Assembly (NCBI GenBank): GCA_030432925.1
Contig: JAUILT010000011.1
Span: 1-47,830, forward strand
DNA: 47,830 bases
Direction: 5' to 3'
Source of the DNA: Bdellovibrionia bacterium
GTDB taxonomy: Bacteria > Bdellovibrionota > Bdellovibrionia > Bdellovibrionales > UBA1609
A program made the position numbers and the translations under genes. Positions 34,793 to 42,275 of this stretch are shown here, in pieces. The notes under the pieces are model-generated. The model searched no databases and was not told where the DNA came from. It worked only from the letters and a program-made list of their open reading frames with translations. How positions within the stretch are numbered: the stretch's first letter is position 1; each line of letters opens with the position of its first letter.

Positions 34793-35524
34793 GTGAAATT
34801 ATCTAGATGGACTTTATTGAGTGTTGTTAGTTTGTTTATATCTCACCAAGCTTCGGCTTTTTTTGAAGGGACCTTTTCACTGGGGTTTGCGGCAGGTATC
34901 ACAGCTGCGGATCAGGGGGACATGAATGAGCTGCAATCGCGAGCCAACACTCGTGAAGGCGGTATTTCCACGGGGCAACTGGGAAATGCTTGGGAATTTG
35001 CCGGAATTTTTCAGTATCGCTACAGCGGATCTATGCTAGCGATTCAGTTGAAACCCACTTACTTTTTTCAGTCAGAAGACGGTAAAAATGCGGCGGGCAC
35101 GAGCTTTGAGTATGGAGTTTCCGGTTGGACGATTTTTCCAACGGCCAAATTTCACATGCTGGAAAGTGACACCATGAAGTTCTATTCCCAACTGGCAATA
35201 GGTTATGGATTCGCCTCTGGAACAATAAAAGAGGAGGACGCCAGTGGATCTGGAAATGCCACTGTGGAGTTTTCCGGTGGTGACCTCGGTTATCTCGCTG
35301 GTCTTGGTGCTGAGTTTTGCTTCACTAAGTCCCATTGCATTATGGTTGAGGGCAACTATCGGTTCCTGAAAATCAGTCGGGTCACTTCGGATAAGTCCTC
35401 TGGAACCTTTGATTCTGACTCCATCTCCCAGTCCAGCGGTGAAGTTGAGTATGACAATAAGGATTTGTCCATCAACCTTTCTGGGATCCAAGGCTACATT
35501 GGCTACGTCTTTCATATGGAGTAG
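34793..35524 (+). CDS. Outer-membrane barrel protein, unknown role
   Basis: 243 residues from the GTG at 34793, which has GGGGAGG five bases before it; the longer frame from 34715 lacks that support and would spoil the signal peptide (KLSRWTLLSVVSLFISHQASA). The mature part has about eight to ten strands in the style of the small OmpA-like/OMP_b-brl barrels: FSLGFAAGITAADQ, FQYRYSGSMLAIQL, YSQLAIGYGFASG, then ending in GIQGYIGYVFHME. The last residue is not the usual phenylalanine. Function unknown. Confidence 0.78.
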   Translation: MKLSRWTLLSVVSLFISHQASAFFEGTFSLGFAAGITAADQGDMNELQSRANTREGGISTGQLGNAWEFAGIFQYRYSGSMLAIQLKPTYFFQSEDGKNAAGTSFEYGVSGWTIFPTAKFHMLESDTMKFYSQLAIGYGFASGTIKEEDASGSGNATVEFSGGDLGYLAGLGAEFCFTKSHCIMVEGNYRFLKISRVTSDKSSGTFDSDSISQSSGEVEYDNKDLSINLSGIQGYIGYVFHME

Positions 35525-35549
35525 AGTTCAAAGAATTGCTTCCCTTCCC

Positions 35550-35663
35550 GACATTTTGTGACTATATGTGAAGGCAGGCCTCCCTGCCTTCTCTTGCATT
35601 TGCCCTGCGGGTGAAGCGCTTCGCGCGCGCTTGCAAGAACTTCGCATATAGACACAAAATGTC
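35550..35663. other. Long folded inverted-repeat element
   Basis: The outer arms 35550-35573 and 35640-35663 match at 22 of 24 positions, and one of the two differences would be a G-U pair in RNA. Inside lie a perfect 8-bp hairpin (35571-35578 with 35583-35590), a 7-bp pairing of 35592-35598 with 35632-35638, and the palindrome GAAGCGCTTC (35613-35622). GC is higher than in the flanks. It lies between the barrel gene and rnr. Possibly a structured RNA, a processing site or a repeat; no known family was recognised. Confidence 0.5.
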
Positions 35664-35736
35664 TTGAGGGGAACAAGACGTCATGAACTTCATATAGAAA
35701 TGTCTGTCAGAAAAATGAAATTAAGTTAGGAATATT

Positions 35737-37839
35737 TTGAGAAAAAGTCACGATCACAAAGGTTTTAAAAATAGAAAGGACAAAGGCAGGAGCAGTAAAA
35801 AGGTCTCCAAGACTCTCCAAGGGGTCATCAAACGACATCCAGATGGGTTTGGTTTTTTTGTTCCGGACGACCTTAATGAACCTGATGTTTATATTTCGAG
35901 AAAGTCCATGGACTTTGTGATGTCCAATGATCGGGTGGAGGTGGACGTTTATCCAGAGCCCGGAGGCCAACGCTTTCGAGGTACTATTAAAAAAATACTC
36001 ACACGTAATACCACACAGGCCACAGGCCACTACCTTGAACTGAATAATGGCGGCGGTGTACTGATAGACAAGAGCTTTGCCTGGGGCTCTGACATGTTGG
36101 TAGAAAACACCAACCAGCACTCTGTCAAAGACGGGGACTGGGTGTCGGTACGAATCATCAGTTATCCCGGAGATTCTGATGGGTTTGTGGGTGATATTCT
36201 TTCTGTGATTGAGGACATTGAAAACCCAATCAATGACTCTTTGAGAGTGCTAGCTGCGGCCAGTATTCCCTATGAGTTTTCAGTTGCTGCGATGAAAGAG
36301 GCCGAGGCTATTCCTGATGAGGTTAGGGACAGGGATAAAAAAGATCGTGAGGACCTGACAGGCTTGAAGTTGATCACCATTGATGGTCAGACCGCCAAGG
36401 ACTTTGATGATGCCATCTTTGTTGAACAAAGCAAAGAGGGGTTTCGTTTGGTTGTGGCCATTGCTGATGTTAGCCACTACGTCAAACCGGGAATGGCGAT
36501 TGATATCGATGCTTACGAAAAGGGGACGAGCACTTATTTTCCCAACTTTGTTTCTCCCATGCTCCCAGAAAAGCTCTCTAATGGTTTGTGCTCCTTGCGT
36601 CCCAATGTGGACCGGTTGGCACTGGTCGCAGACATGCTGATTGATTTTCAAGGAGAGCTTCTCAAGTCAGAATTTTATGAAGCGGTCATACGCTCCCATG
36701 CCAGGGTCACTTATGGTCAGGCTCAAGAGATCATTGATGGAGAAGATTTAAAAGAATTCTGTCATGTGGCCTCACAAATCAAGGTGGCCGCAAATCTGGC
36801 AAAGTTATTAATGGCGCGAAGGTTCAAAAACGGAGCGTTGAGTCTGGAAATTCCTGAAACAGAAGTAGAGTTAGATGAGACGGGTCAGCCTGTGGATGTC
36901 ATGCAGTCTGAACGCTTATTCAGCCACAAATTGATTGAAGAAATGATGTTAATGGCCAATGTCGCTGTGGCTTTGCATTTTACAAAAAATGAGGTCCCCG
37001 CACTCTTCCGGGTTCACGACAGTCCCAATGAAGAGGCCCTTGAAAATCTCAATGTTTTTTTGGCAACATTGGGGTCACAAAAAAAAGTCTCTGGTGGGGG
37101 GCTGCAAAAAAAACTGACTCGGGCTTTACAAGAGTTTCAGGGGCACGCCAAAGAGCATATCATCAATGTCTTGGTATTGAGATCCATGGCCCAGGCCAAG
37201 TATGATGTTGAAAATATCGGCCACTTTGGGTTGGGGTTTTCAGATTATTCTCATTTTACATCTCCCATTCGTAGATACCCAGATCTAATTGTTCACCGAC
37301 AGTTGAAGGCTTCTTTGGGATTGGGAAGTGGTTATCAGTTAAGTTCTTCCGGTGAATTGGCGTCAGCAGGAACTGTATTGAGTGCCTGTGAACAGCGCTC
37401 CGTAAAAGCAGAGCGTCAAATACTTGCCATCAAAAAGGCGCGCTTTATGCAAAAATTTATTGGTCAGGAGTTTGAAGGCATCATAAGTTCGGTGACAAAG
37501 TTTGGAGCCTTTGTCATATTGCGACAATTTGATATTGATGGTTTAATACGCCTCGATGATTTGGGTGTCGGGTTAGAGTTGGACGAAGAGCAGATGCGTC
37601 TGGTGATACCGAGAACCGGTTTGAAGTATTGCATCGGTGATCCCATGAAAATTATCGTAGCTGCCACTAATGTTGATGATGGTCGTATCGACTTTGTTCT
37701 TGCCGGGGGAGAAGAGGCCAACCATGTTGCAAAAAAGACGAACAAGTCCCCTAAAAAACGCGGCGAGGTTAAAAACCATCGTCGGGGTGTTCGCAAAACA
37801 CGGCTTTCAGGACCTCGCAGAAAAGGCAAAGCTCGGTAA
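35737..37839 (+). CDS. rnr: Ribonuclease R
   Basis: 700 residues from a TTG at 35737 with a TAGGA site before it. Order of domains: a basic lead; cold-shock OB fold (LQGVIKRHPDGFGFFVPDD, DVYISRKSM); RNB nuclease domain with the aspartates in IDGQTAKDFDDAIFVE; and a C-terminal S1 domain (FEGIISSVTKFGAFVILRQF) followed by a Lys/Arg tail. It degrades structured RNA 3' to 5'. It is shorter than E. coli RNase R (about 813) because the N-terminal winged-helix region is missing. Its last 116 bases also encode the start of the ubiB-family gene in another frame. Confidence 0.95.
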   Translation: MRKSHDHKGFKNRKDKGRSSKKVSKTLQGVIKRHPDGFGFFVPDDLNEPDVYISRKSMDFVMSNDRVEVDVYPEPGGQRFRGTIKKILTRNTTQATGHYLELNNGGGVLIDKSFAWGSDMLVENTNQHSVKDGDWVSVRIISYPGDSDGFVGDILSVIEDIENPINDSLRVLAAASIPYEFSVAAMKEAEAIPDEVRDRDKKDREDLTGLKLITIDGQTAKDFDDAIFVEQSKEGFRLVVAIADVSHYVKPGMAIDIDAYEKGTSTYFPNFVSPMLPEKLSNGLCSLRPNVDRLALVADMLIDFQGELLKSEFYEAVIRSHARVTYGQAQEIIDGEDLKEFCHVASQIKVAANLAKLLMARRFKNGALSLEIPETEVELDETGQPVDVMQSERLFSHKLIEEMMLMANVAVALHFTKNEVPALFRVHDSPNEEALENLNVFLATLGSQKKVSGGGLQKKLTRALQEFQGHAKEHIINVLVLRSMAQAKYDVENIGHFGLGFSDYSHFTSPIRRYPDLIVHRQLKASLGLGSGYQLSSSGELASAGTVLSACEQRSVKAERQILAIKKARFMQKFIGQEFEGIISSVTKFGAFVILRQFDIDGLIRLDDLGVGLELDEEQMRLVIPRTGLKYCIGDPMKIIVAATNVDDGRIDFVLAGGEEANHVAKKTNKSPKKRGEVKNHRRGVRKTRLSGPRRKGKAR

Positions 37840-39385
37840 ATTTCTTACAGAAAGGCTTATAAGTTCTGACTTAGAAGGCTATTCCGCGCCGGAGCGGATG
37901 CGTATGGCCTTTGAAAAGCTGGGCCCTACATTCGTAAAGCTGGGGCAAGTATTGGCAACAAGGCCTGATCTTGTGCCTGCCGACTTCAGAGAAGAATTTA
38001 AAAAACTCCACGATAGGGCACTCACTCTGGACTTCAATGAAATCAGAGGGGTTTTGGATGATCACTACGGCCAGGATCTGAATGATATCTTTAGAGAGTT
38101 TGATGATGAACCTCTGGCTGCGGCAAGCATTGCCCAGGTTCACAGTGCAGTTCTTCGTAACGGTGACAGAGTGGTCGTTAAAATACAACGACCAGGTGTT
38201 GATAAAGTTATCGATGAAGATCTAAGTGTTCTTTACACTCTGGCGGAACTTTTAAACCGCTATGTGCCTGAAGCTAAGCTATTCAACCCTATTGGTATTG
38301 TGAACGAATTTTTCAAGACCCTTGAGTTAGAAACCAACTTTGTGGTGGAGGCAAATAACCTGCGTCGGTTTCAGGAGAACTTTGCGGATGACTTGGACGT
38401 TATTATTCCCGAAGTTTATACGGAGCTAACGGGAAGAAAAGTCCTTGTTATGGAAATGTTGGAAGGCATTCCTCTCAGTCATAAGCAGGCTTTGGAACAG
38501 GAGGGTGTTGAGCCTGAGGAGGTATTAAGAAAAGGCCTTCGAACTTATTTACGGATGGTGTTTATCCATGGTCTTTTTCATGGAGATCTTCATGCTGGAA
38601 ATCTTTTTGTTTTTCCCAATAATAAAATTGGTCTCATTGACTTTGGGGTGGTGGGGCGCCTCAATGACAAGACTCAGTCAGCCATTGCTAATATGCTTTT
38701 GGCTCTTTCTAACGAAGACTATGATCGTTTAGCCTATCTCTATGCAGACCTAGCGCCTTATACAGACACTGTGAATATTGACAGATTTGCAAGGGAGCTG
38801 CGAGATCTCATTGCTCCCTATCATGGGTTGACCTCACGTCATGTGAACCTAGGAAAACTACTCATGGATTCTACGGGAGTGGCTTACTCTCAAGGTTTGG
38901 CTCTTCCCTCTGAACTGATCATGTTCTTTAAATCTATTGTCACCGTTGAAGGTATGGGGCGGTTGATCTCTTCAGACTTTGACTTTTTGACGGCAGCTTT
39001 AGAGTTTGCTGATGAGCTCCTCCAGGAGCGTTACCAACCTAAAAAACTTATCACTGAAGCCACGTATGCTTTTTCTGATCTTGCTTCGTTACTTAGGTTT
39101 CTTCCTCGGCAAGTGAAACAATTTGTGCGTAAGGTGAATAGCCCGGATCATTCAATGCAGGTCAGTATTGAGCAGATTGACCAGCATAGAAAATCTATGG
39201 AAAAAGCTTCAGATATTATCTTTTTGGGTCTTGTTATTGGAGCTCTATTATTGAGCTCTTCAGTGGTGATTCTGGCAAAGGCAGATATGCCCATCTTTTT
39301 GGGGTTGCCAGTCGTCTCAGCCCTTGGGTACGGGCTAGCAGGGCTTCTTGGATTGGTCACTTTTTATAATTATATTCGCCGTTAG
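37724..39385 (+). CDS. ubiB: ABC1/UbiB-family atypical kinase
   Basis: 553 residues from the ATG at 37724, preceded by AGAAGAGG. The family start is LKTIVGVFAKHGFQDLAEKAK. Further marks are the KxGQ motif (GPTFVKLGQVLATRPDLVP), an alanine-rich loop (AAASIAQVHSA), VVVKIQRPGVD, and the catalytic FHGDLHAGNLFVF with IDFGVVGRL. Two hydrophobic segments near the C-terminus anchor it in the membrane. UbiB proteins are needed for quinone synthesis or lipid handling, as ATPases. It begins 116 bases before the rnr stop in another frame: the conserved start lies within the rnr tail, so the overlap is real. Confidence 0.92.
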   Translation: MLQKRRTSPLKNAARLKTIVGVFAKHGFQDLAEKAKLGKFLTERLISSDLEGYSAPERMRMAFEKLGPTFVKLGQVLATRPDLVPADFREEFKKLHDRALTLDFNEIRGVLDDHYGQDLNDIFREFDDEPLAAASIAQVHSAVLRNGDRVVVKIQRPGVDKVIDEDLSVLYTLAELLNRYVPEAKLFNPIGIVNEFFKTLELETNFVVEANNLRRFQENFADDLDVIIPEVYTELTGRKVLVMEMLEGIPLSHKQALEQEGVEPEEVLRKGLRTYLRMVFIHGLFHGDLHAGNLFVFPNNKIGLIDFGVVGRLNDKTQSAIANMLLALSNEDYDRLAYLYADLAPYTDTVNIDRFARELRDLIAPYHGLTSRHVNLGKLLMDSTGVAYSQGLALPSELIMFFKSIVTVEGMGRLISSDFDFLTAALEFADELLQERYQPKKLITEATYAFSDLASLLRFLPRQVKQFVRKVNSPDHSMQVSIEQIDQHRKSMEKASDIIFLGLVIGALLLSSSVVILAKADMPIFLGLPVVSALGYGLAGLLGLVTFYNYIRR

Positions 39386-39389
39386 GGGG

Positions 39390-39395
39390 TATAAT
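39390..39395 (+). promoter_or_regulatory. TATAAT -10 box upstream of the cysteine-paired small gene
   Basis: A perfect TATAAT at 39390-39395, just after the ubiB-family stop. No good -35 element was seen at 17 bases upstream. Transcription from near 39402 would give an 87-base leader that starts right at the folded structure described below. Confidence 0.45.
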
Positions 39396-39403
39396 ATTTG
39401 ATT

Positions 39404-39486
39404 CCCGGAGTCCTCTCGTTTATAAGTCACCACTGGAAATGGTGACTGGCCGAAGCCAATTCAAAAAAGAATCGAGAGGAGGGGGC
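39404..39486 (+). promoter_or_regulatory. Folded 5' leader that covers the ribosome-binding site
   Basis: An outer stem TCCTCTCG (39411-39418) with CGAGAGGA (39473-39480) encloses an 8-bp hairpin (39425-39432 with 39440-39447), a small hairpin TGGC-CGAA-GCCA (39447-39458), and a short ATTC/GAAT pair (39459-39462 with 39469-39472). The 3' side of the outer stem is part of the GAGAGGAGGGGG Shine-Dalgarno region of the gene at 39489, so folding would block translation. Confidence 0.5.
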
Positions 39487-39488
39487 CT

Positions 39489-39749
39489 TTGAAAGTTTTA
39501 GTAGGAATTTTTATCCTGATGTGTCTATGGAACTCCAAGTCATTCGCTCATGTGGATGAAGATGTGAGAAAGGCAGAGGCCTTTCAGGTTTGTGTGGAGG
39601 ATTGCATAGCTTTTGAAGAGTCAGGTTATGCTCTCAGAGCGTGTATTGAAAGTTGCAAACGCAAGTACAATCTTGATAGTTCAAAGCCTATGTACTGCAA
39701 TACAGATGAAGAAGACTGTGAGAGGGACAACGACGACAGCAGCCTTTAG
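39489..39749 (+). CDS. Small exported protein with two C-x3-C motifs
   Basis: 86 residues, start TTG with a strong GAGGAGGGGG upstream. Signal peptide MKVLVGIFILMCLWNSKSFA. The mature part has C-V-E-D-C, twelve residues, then C-I-E-S-C: a twin C-x3-C arrangement separated by 12 residues in a helical stretch, with two further cysteines in YCNTDEEDC. Twin C-x3-C pairs form disulfide-linked helical hairpins in some small eukaryotic chaperones; here the likeness is only to spacing. The tail is highly acidic (ERDNDDSSL). Likely periplasmic; disulfide formation would need DsbA-type enzymes. Family not recognised. Confidence 0.7.
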   Translation: MKVLVGIFILMCLWNSKSFAHVDEDVRKAEAFQVCVEDCIAFEESGYALRACIESCKRKYNLDSSKPMYCNTDEEDCERDNDDSSL

Positions 39750-39753
39750 GAAA

Positions 39754-39777
39754 GGCTCTGGAAGAGAGTCCAGAGCC
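39754..39777 (+). terminator. Hairpin after the small cysteine-rich gene
   Basis: GGCTCTGGA (39754-39762) pairs with TCCAGAGCC (39769-39777), loop AGAGAG. It is a strong stem but is not followed by a T run, so termination is plausible but not certain. Confidence 0.5.
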
Positions 39778-39808
39778 AATAAAGGATAAAAGGTTATTGC
39801 GTGTATTT

Positions 39809-39822
39809 TTTAAACCGGATCG
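39809..39822 (+). repeat. Partial copy of the CCGGATCG motif
   Basis: TTTAAACCGGATCG is identical to the reverse complement of 10711-10724, part of the first full copy of the motif. Confidence 0.35.
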
Positions 39823-39841
39823 AGTGTAAGAAGACTCTTTC

Positions 39842-39940
39842 TTAAACAGTAAATCCTGTATTGAGGCCGACCATAATCACCAATACGGTGAGAGCGGCAA
39901 TCAATAGCGGCCCACTCCATTCCATAGCTTGCGTTTTCAT
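39842..39940 (-). CDS. 32-residue single-pass membrane peptide
   Basis: A 33-codon frame from ATG at 39938-39940 to TAA at 39842-39844. GGAGGT lies eight bases before the ATG, one of the best ribosome sites of the window. The peptide starts MKTQAMEWSGP and continues with a 17-residue hydrophobic stretch (LLIAALTVLVIMVGL) and ends NTGFTV, as a membrane-spanning peptide would. No family known. It is 144 bases after the flagellin gene on the same strand and may be read from the same message or from its own. The GGATCGGTATA motif lies 41 bases upstream of the start. Confidence 0.6.
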   Translation of the reverse strand: MKTQAMEWSGPLLIAALTVLVIMVGLNTGFTV

Positions 39941-39980
39941 ATATATTCTACCTCCGTGTAGAGAATTCAGAACTTGTTTG

Positions 39981-40016
39981 TATACCGATCCAAAAAATTC
40001 AAATTGGATGGGTATA
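39981..40016. repeat. Paired half-sites of the TATACCGATCC motif
   Basis: TATACCGATCC (39981-39991) and its near mirror GGATGGGTATA (40006-40016) lie 14 bases apart with 10 of 11 positions complementary. Looks like an operator or a stem-loop between the small peptide gene and the flagellin gene. Confidence 0.45.
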
Positions 40017-40033
40017 AAATGGATCTCCGATAA

Positions 40034-40055
40034 GGAGCCTCTTTTTAGAGGCTCC
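40034..40055 (-). terminator. Hairpin after the first flagellin gene
   Basis: GGAGCCTCT (40034-40042) with AGAGGCTCC (40047-40055), loop of four T. On the minus strand it lies 30 bases after the flagellin stop; the following bases are TTATC, only a weak T run. Confidence 0.6.
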
Positions 40056-40084
40056 CGCGGTGCTTTTAACGACTATGTTATCAA

Positions 40085-40918
40085 CTAGCTCAATAGTGAC
40101 AGAGCCACCTGTTGTTTTGCATTGGCCTGCCCAAGAACCGAAACGCCAGCCTGCAGTAGGATATTGTTTCTGGTCATCTCGGCCGTTTCCTCAGCAATAT
40201 CTGCATCGCGGATTCGTGAGTTAGCGGCAGAGAGGTTTTCGTGAGCGATAGCAAGGTTGTTCAGGGTGGATCCCAAACGGTTTTGCATGGCTCCGAAATT
40301 GGCTCTCATGGCATTTACTGAGATCATCGCAGTATCGACCATGTCGATGGAGGCTTGCGCCTGTTCTTTCGTTGCGACACTCTCAGCTGTCATGCCCAAT
40401 GCTTCCAACGATGAGTTAGCAGCAGAAGCGTTGAACGAGATCCTGTCTTTAAAGGGGTCATTATGTACTCCAATTTGGATATCCATAACTCCTCCGGTTC
40501 CGTTCAACAGATCGCGACCATTAAACTTGGTCACTTCTGCCACCCTCTGGATTTCTGACTTCAACTGCTGATACTCGACATCGATGAACTTTCTTTCAAT
40601 GTCGCCGATCGTATCAGATGAAGCCTGGACTGCCAGTTCCCGCAATCGAATGAGCATATTTGAAACCTCATTCAATCCACCTTCGGCAACTTGCACCAGA
40701 GATACACCGTCATTGGCGTTTCTGCTAGCCTGCTTCATTCCCCGAATCTGTCCTCTCAGGTTTTCTGAGATCGCAAGACCGGCGGCATCGTCAGCAGCTT
40801 GATTGATTCTAAACCCGGAACTTAATCTGGCCAGGGACCTTTCCAAACTGTTGGTTGTCCCCATGAGATTTTTCTGGGCATTGAGCGATGCCACGTTCGT
40901 GGCAATTCTGAGTGACAT
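40085..40918 (-). CDS. fliC: Flagellin
   Basis: 277 residues, made only of the conserved D0/D1 N- and C-terminal parts: start MSLRIATNVASLNAQKNL, LSSGFRINQAADDAAGLAISENLRGQIRGM, then a middle near 140-190, and end ISVNAMRANFGAMQNRLGSTLNNL with ADIAEETAEMTRNNILLQAGVSVLGQANAKQQVALSLLS. No outer D2/D3 domains, as in other Bdellovibrio-type flagellins. The paralog at 41315 is about half identical by eye. Two copies of CAAGGAGGAT precede it, the outer one with its own five-codon frame. Part of the flagellar filament, exported through the flagellar apparatus. Confidence 0.97.
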   Translation of the reverse strand: MSLRIATNVASLNAQKNLMGTTNSLERSLARLSSGFRINQAADDAAGLAISENLRGQIRGMKQASRNANDGVSLVQVAEGGLNEVSNMLIRLRELAVQASSDTIGDIERKFIDVEYQQLKSEIQRVAEVTKFNGRDLLNGTGGVMDIQIGVHNDPFKDRISFNASAANSSLEALGMTAESVATKEQAQASIDMVDTAMISVNAMRANFGAMQNRLGSTLNNLAIAHENLSAANSRIRDADIAEETAEMTRNNILLQAGVSVLGQANAKQQVALSLLS

Positions 40919-40919
40919 A

Positions 40920-40937
40920 CTATCCTCCTTGTGTCAT
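40920..40937 (-). CDS. Five-residue leader peptide before flagellin
   Basis: ATG ACA CAA GGA GGA TAG (MTQGG) with AAGGAGG spaced correctly upstream; the stop ends one base before the flagellin ATG, and its GGA GGA codons are the flagellin's own Shine-Dalgarno. It may couple translation of the flagellin to that of the leader. Confidence 0.4.
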   Translation of the reverse strand: MTQGG

Positions 40938-41173
40938 CTCATCCTCCTTGATAAGTGCCATCCATATTGGCGCGAGATACTTTCTGTATCCCCTTTGGGT
41001 TGAACATAGTGAAGTGTGTTTGCAAAAAAAAATTACACCTCAATCTCTTCTCGGAATTTTTAATTTTTTTTTGAGTCCAGATTTTTGAAAATCTTTTTGA
41101 AAAAATAAGCAAGAGTATAATTTAAACCAACAAAACATCTTGTCGGTGTTGCCAAGTTTCCTTTCGGTAAAAT

Positions 41174-41269
41174 AGTCACGGCCTTTTTACAGACCGTGAC
41201 TGCTCGCAGGAAACAATTTCAATCAGTGCCCGGGTTTGCTCCCGGGTCTCAATGGTCATCCATGACCAT
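41174..41269 (-). terminator. Three tandem hairpins after the second flagellin
   Basis: AGTCACGG with CCGTGACT (41174-41181 and 41194-41201), CCCGGG with CCCGGG (41229-41234 and 41241-41246), and ATGGTCAT with ATGACCAT (41252-41259 and 41262-41269). Read on the minus strand, the last one reached (41174-41201) is followed by ATTTTACC. They may end transcription or protect the message. Confidence 0.6.
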
Positions 41270-41314
41270 CGGTTAGTGAGCTAAAGCTTGAACCAGTTTT
41301 ACGAAGGGATAGAT

Positions 41315-42160
41315 TTATCCAAACGAGTTGTTCAAGAGGCCCAGTGCGGCTTGCGATGTCTGATTGGCTTGTGCCAGGACACTCGTACCCGCATTCAGAA
41401 GTATATTACTCTTTGTCAATTCAGCAGTTTCTTCTGCCACATCTACATCTCTGATTCGAGAGTTGGCGGCGGACATATTTTCTACTGAAACAGCAATGTT
41501 ACTGATTGTCGACTGCAATCGGTTTTGAATCGCACCAAAGTCCGCTCGCATGGCTGACACAGATACAATAGCGGAGTCAATGGCTGACAGACTATTTTGT
41601 GCAGAGGCTTTGTCGGCCACACTTGTCAGGTTTACGCCCAAAGCTGCCGAATTGGCGTCAGCCTTGGAGGCATCAAATGACAATCTGTCAATATTTGGAT
41701 CGTTTCGGGTTCCCACCTGGAAATCCAAAATGGAGCCTGTTCCACTGAGCAGTTGAGTTCCGTTAAACTCAGTTCCATCAGCGATACGATCAATCTCTGA
41801 GACAAGTTGATCATATTCCACGTTCAGAAACTGTCTTTCCACAGGGCCGATCGTGTCTGAAGCAGCTTGCACAGAGAGTTCTCTCAAGCGAATCAGAATA
41901 CTACTGATTTCGTTCAATGACCCTTCCGCCACCTGCACCAGTGAAACGCCATCCTGTGCATTTCTTGATGCCTGTTTGAGGCCCCGAACTTGAGCTCTTA
42001 AGTTTTCGGATATTGCGAGCCCGGCAGCGTCGTCACCGGCTCTATTGATTCTGTACCCTGAAGACAACCGCTCCAGGCTTTTATCCAAGTCCAGCTTCGT
42101 GCCGTACAGATTTCTCTGTGCATTCAGCGATGCCGTATTGGTATTAATACGTAAACCCAT
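41315..42160 (-). CDS. fliC: Flagellin
   Basis: 281 residues with the same D0/D1 layout as its neighbour: start MGLRINTNTASLNAQRNLYG, RLSSGYRINRAGDDAAGLAISENLRAQVRGL, and end SAMRADFGAIQNRLQSTISNIAV followed by ANSRIRDVDVAEETAELTKSNILLNAGTSVLAQANQTSQAALGLL. A sigma-28-like promoter lies about 90 bases upstream, with GGGAGGAGG at the ribosome site. It and the other flagellin are presumed to have arisen by duplication. Multiple flagellins with different filament positions are known in Bdellovibrio. Confidence 0.97.
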   Translation of the reverse strand: MGLRINTNTASLNAQRNLYGTKLDLDKSLERLSSGYRINRAGDDAAGLAISENLRAQVRGLKQASRNAQDGVSLVQVAEGSLNEISSILIRLRELSVQAASDTIGPVERQFLNVEYDQLVSEIDRIADGTEFNGTQLLSGTGSILDFQVGTRNDPNIDRLSFDASKADANSAALGVNLTSVADKASAQNSLSAIDSAIVSVSAMRADFGAIQNRLQSTISNIAVSVENMSAANSRIRDVDVAEETAELTKSNILLNAGTSVLAQANQTSQAALGLLNNSFG

Positions 42161-42186
42161 TGTTTCCTCCTCCCTGAAGAATTTGA

Positions 42187-42208
42187 GGTATCAATCCGTT
42201 GATACCTT
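42187..42208 (-). promoter_or_regulatory. Hairpin in the flagellin 5' leader
   Basis: AGGTATCAA (42187-42195) pairs with TTGATACCT (42200-42208), loop TCCG. It lies between the sigma-28-like promoter and the ribosome site of the second flagellin, about 12 bases upstream of GGGAGGAGG. It may stabilise the message or modulate ribosome access. Confidence 0.45.
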
Positions 42209-42249
42209 GAGCCGTTATGGCCCCTGGGTTCAATAACCTTTCAAGAAGC

Positions 42250-42275
42250 TCATCGGCGTCTCATTCTGGGGCTTA
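42250..42275 (-). promoter_or_regulatory. Sigma-28 (FliA)-like promoter of the second flagellin
   Basis: On the minus strand TTAAGCCC, eleven bases, then GCCGATGA. The known FliA consensus is TAAAGTTT-N11-GCCGATAA: seven of eight match in the -10 part and three of four in TAAA. It would give an 80-base leader. Confidence 0.6.

Larger units (their letters stand above)
40919..41314. other. Intergenic region between the two flagellin genes
   Basis: No gene is seen. From right to left it holds three hairpins after the second flagellin (41252-41269, 41229-41246, 41174-41201), then about 130 bases of A/T-rich DNA with long A and T runs, then the leader of the first flagellin with the two Shine-Dalgarno copies at 40941-40950 and 40922-40931. 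No confident sigma-28 or sigma-54 box was found for the first flagellin; a weak match to sigma-28 lies near 41040-41065. Confidence 0.5.

Noticed and set aside
37612-37635. GATACCGAGAACCGGTTTGAA in rnr, like the intergenic motif
   Set aside because: It lies in conserved coding sequence and is explained by the protein; taken as coincidence.
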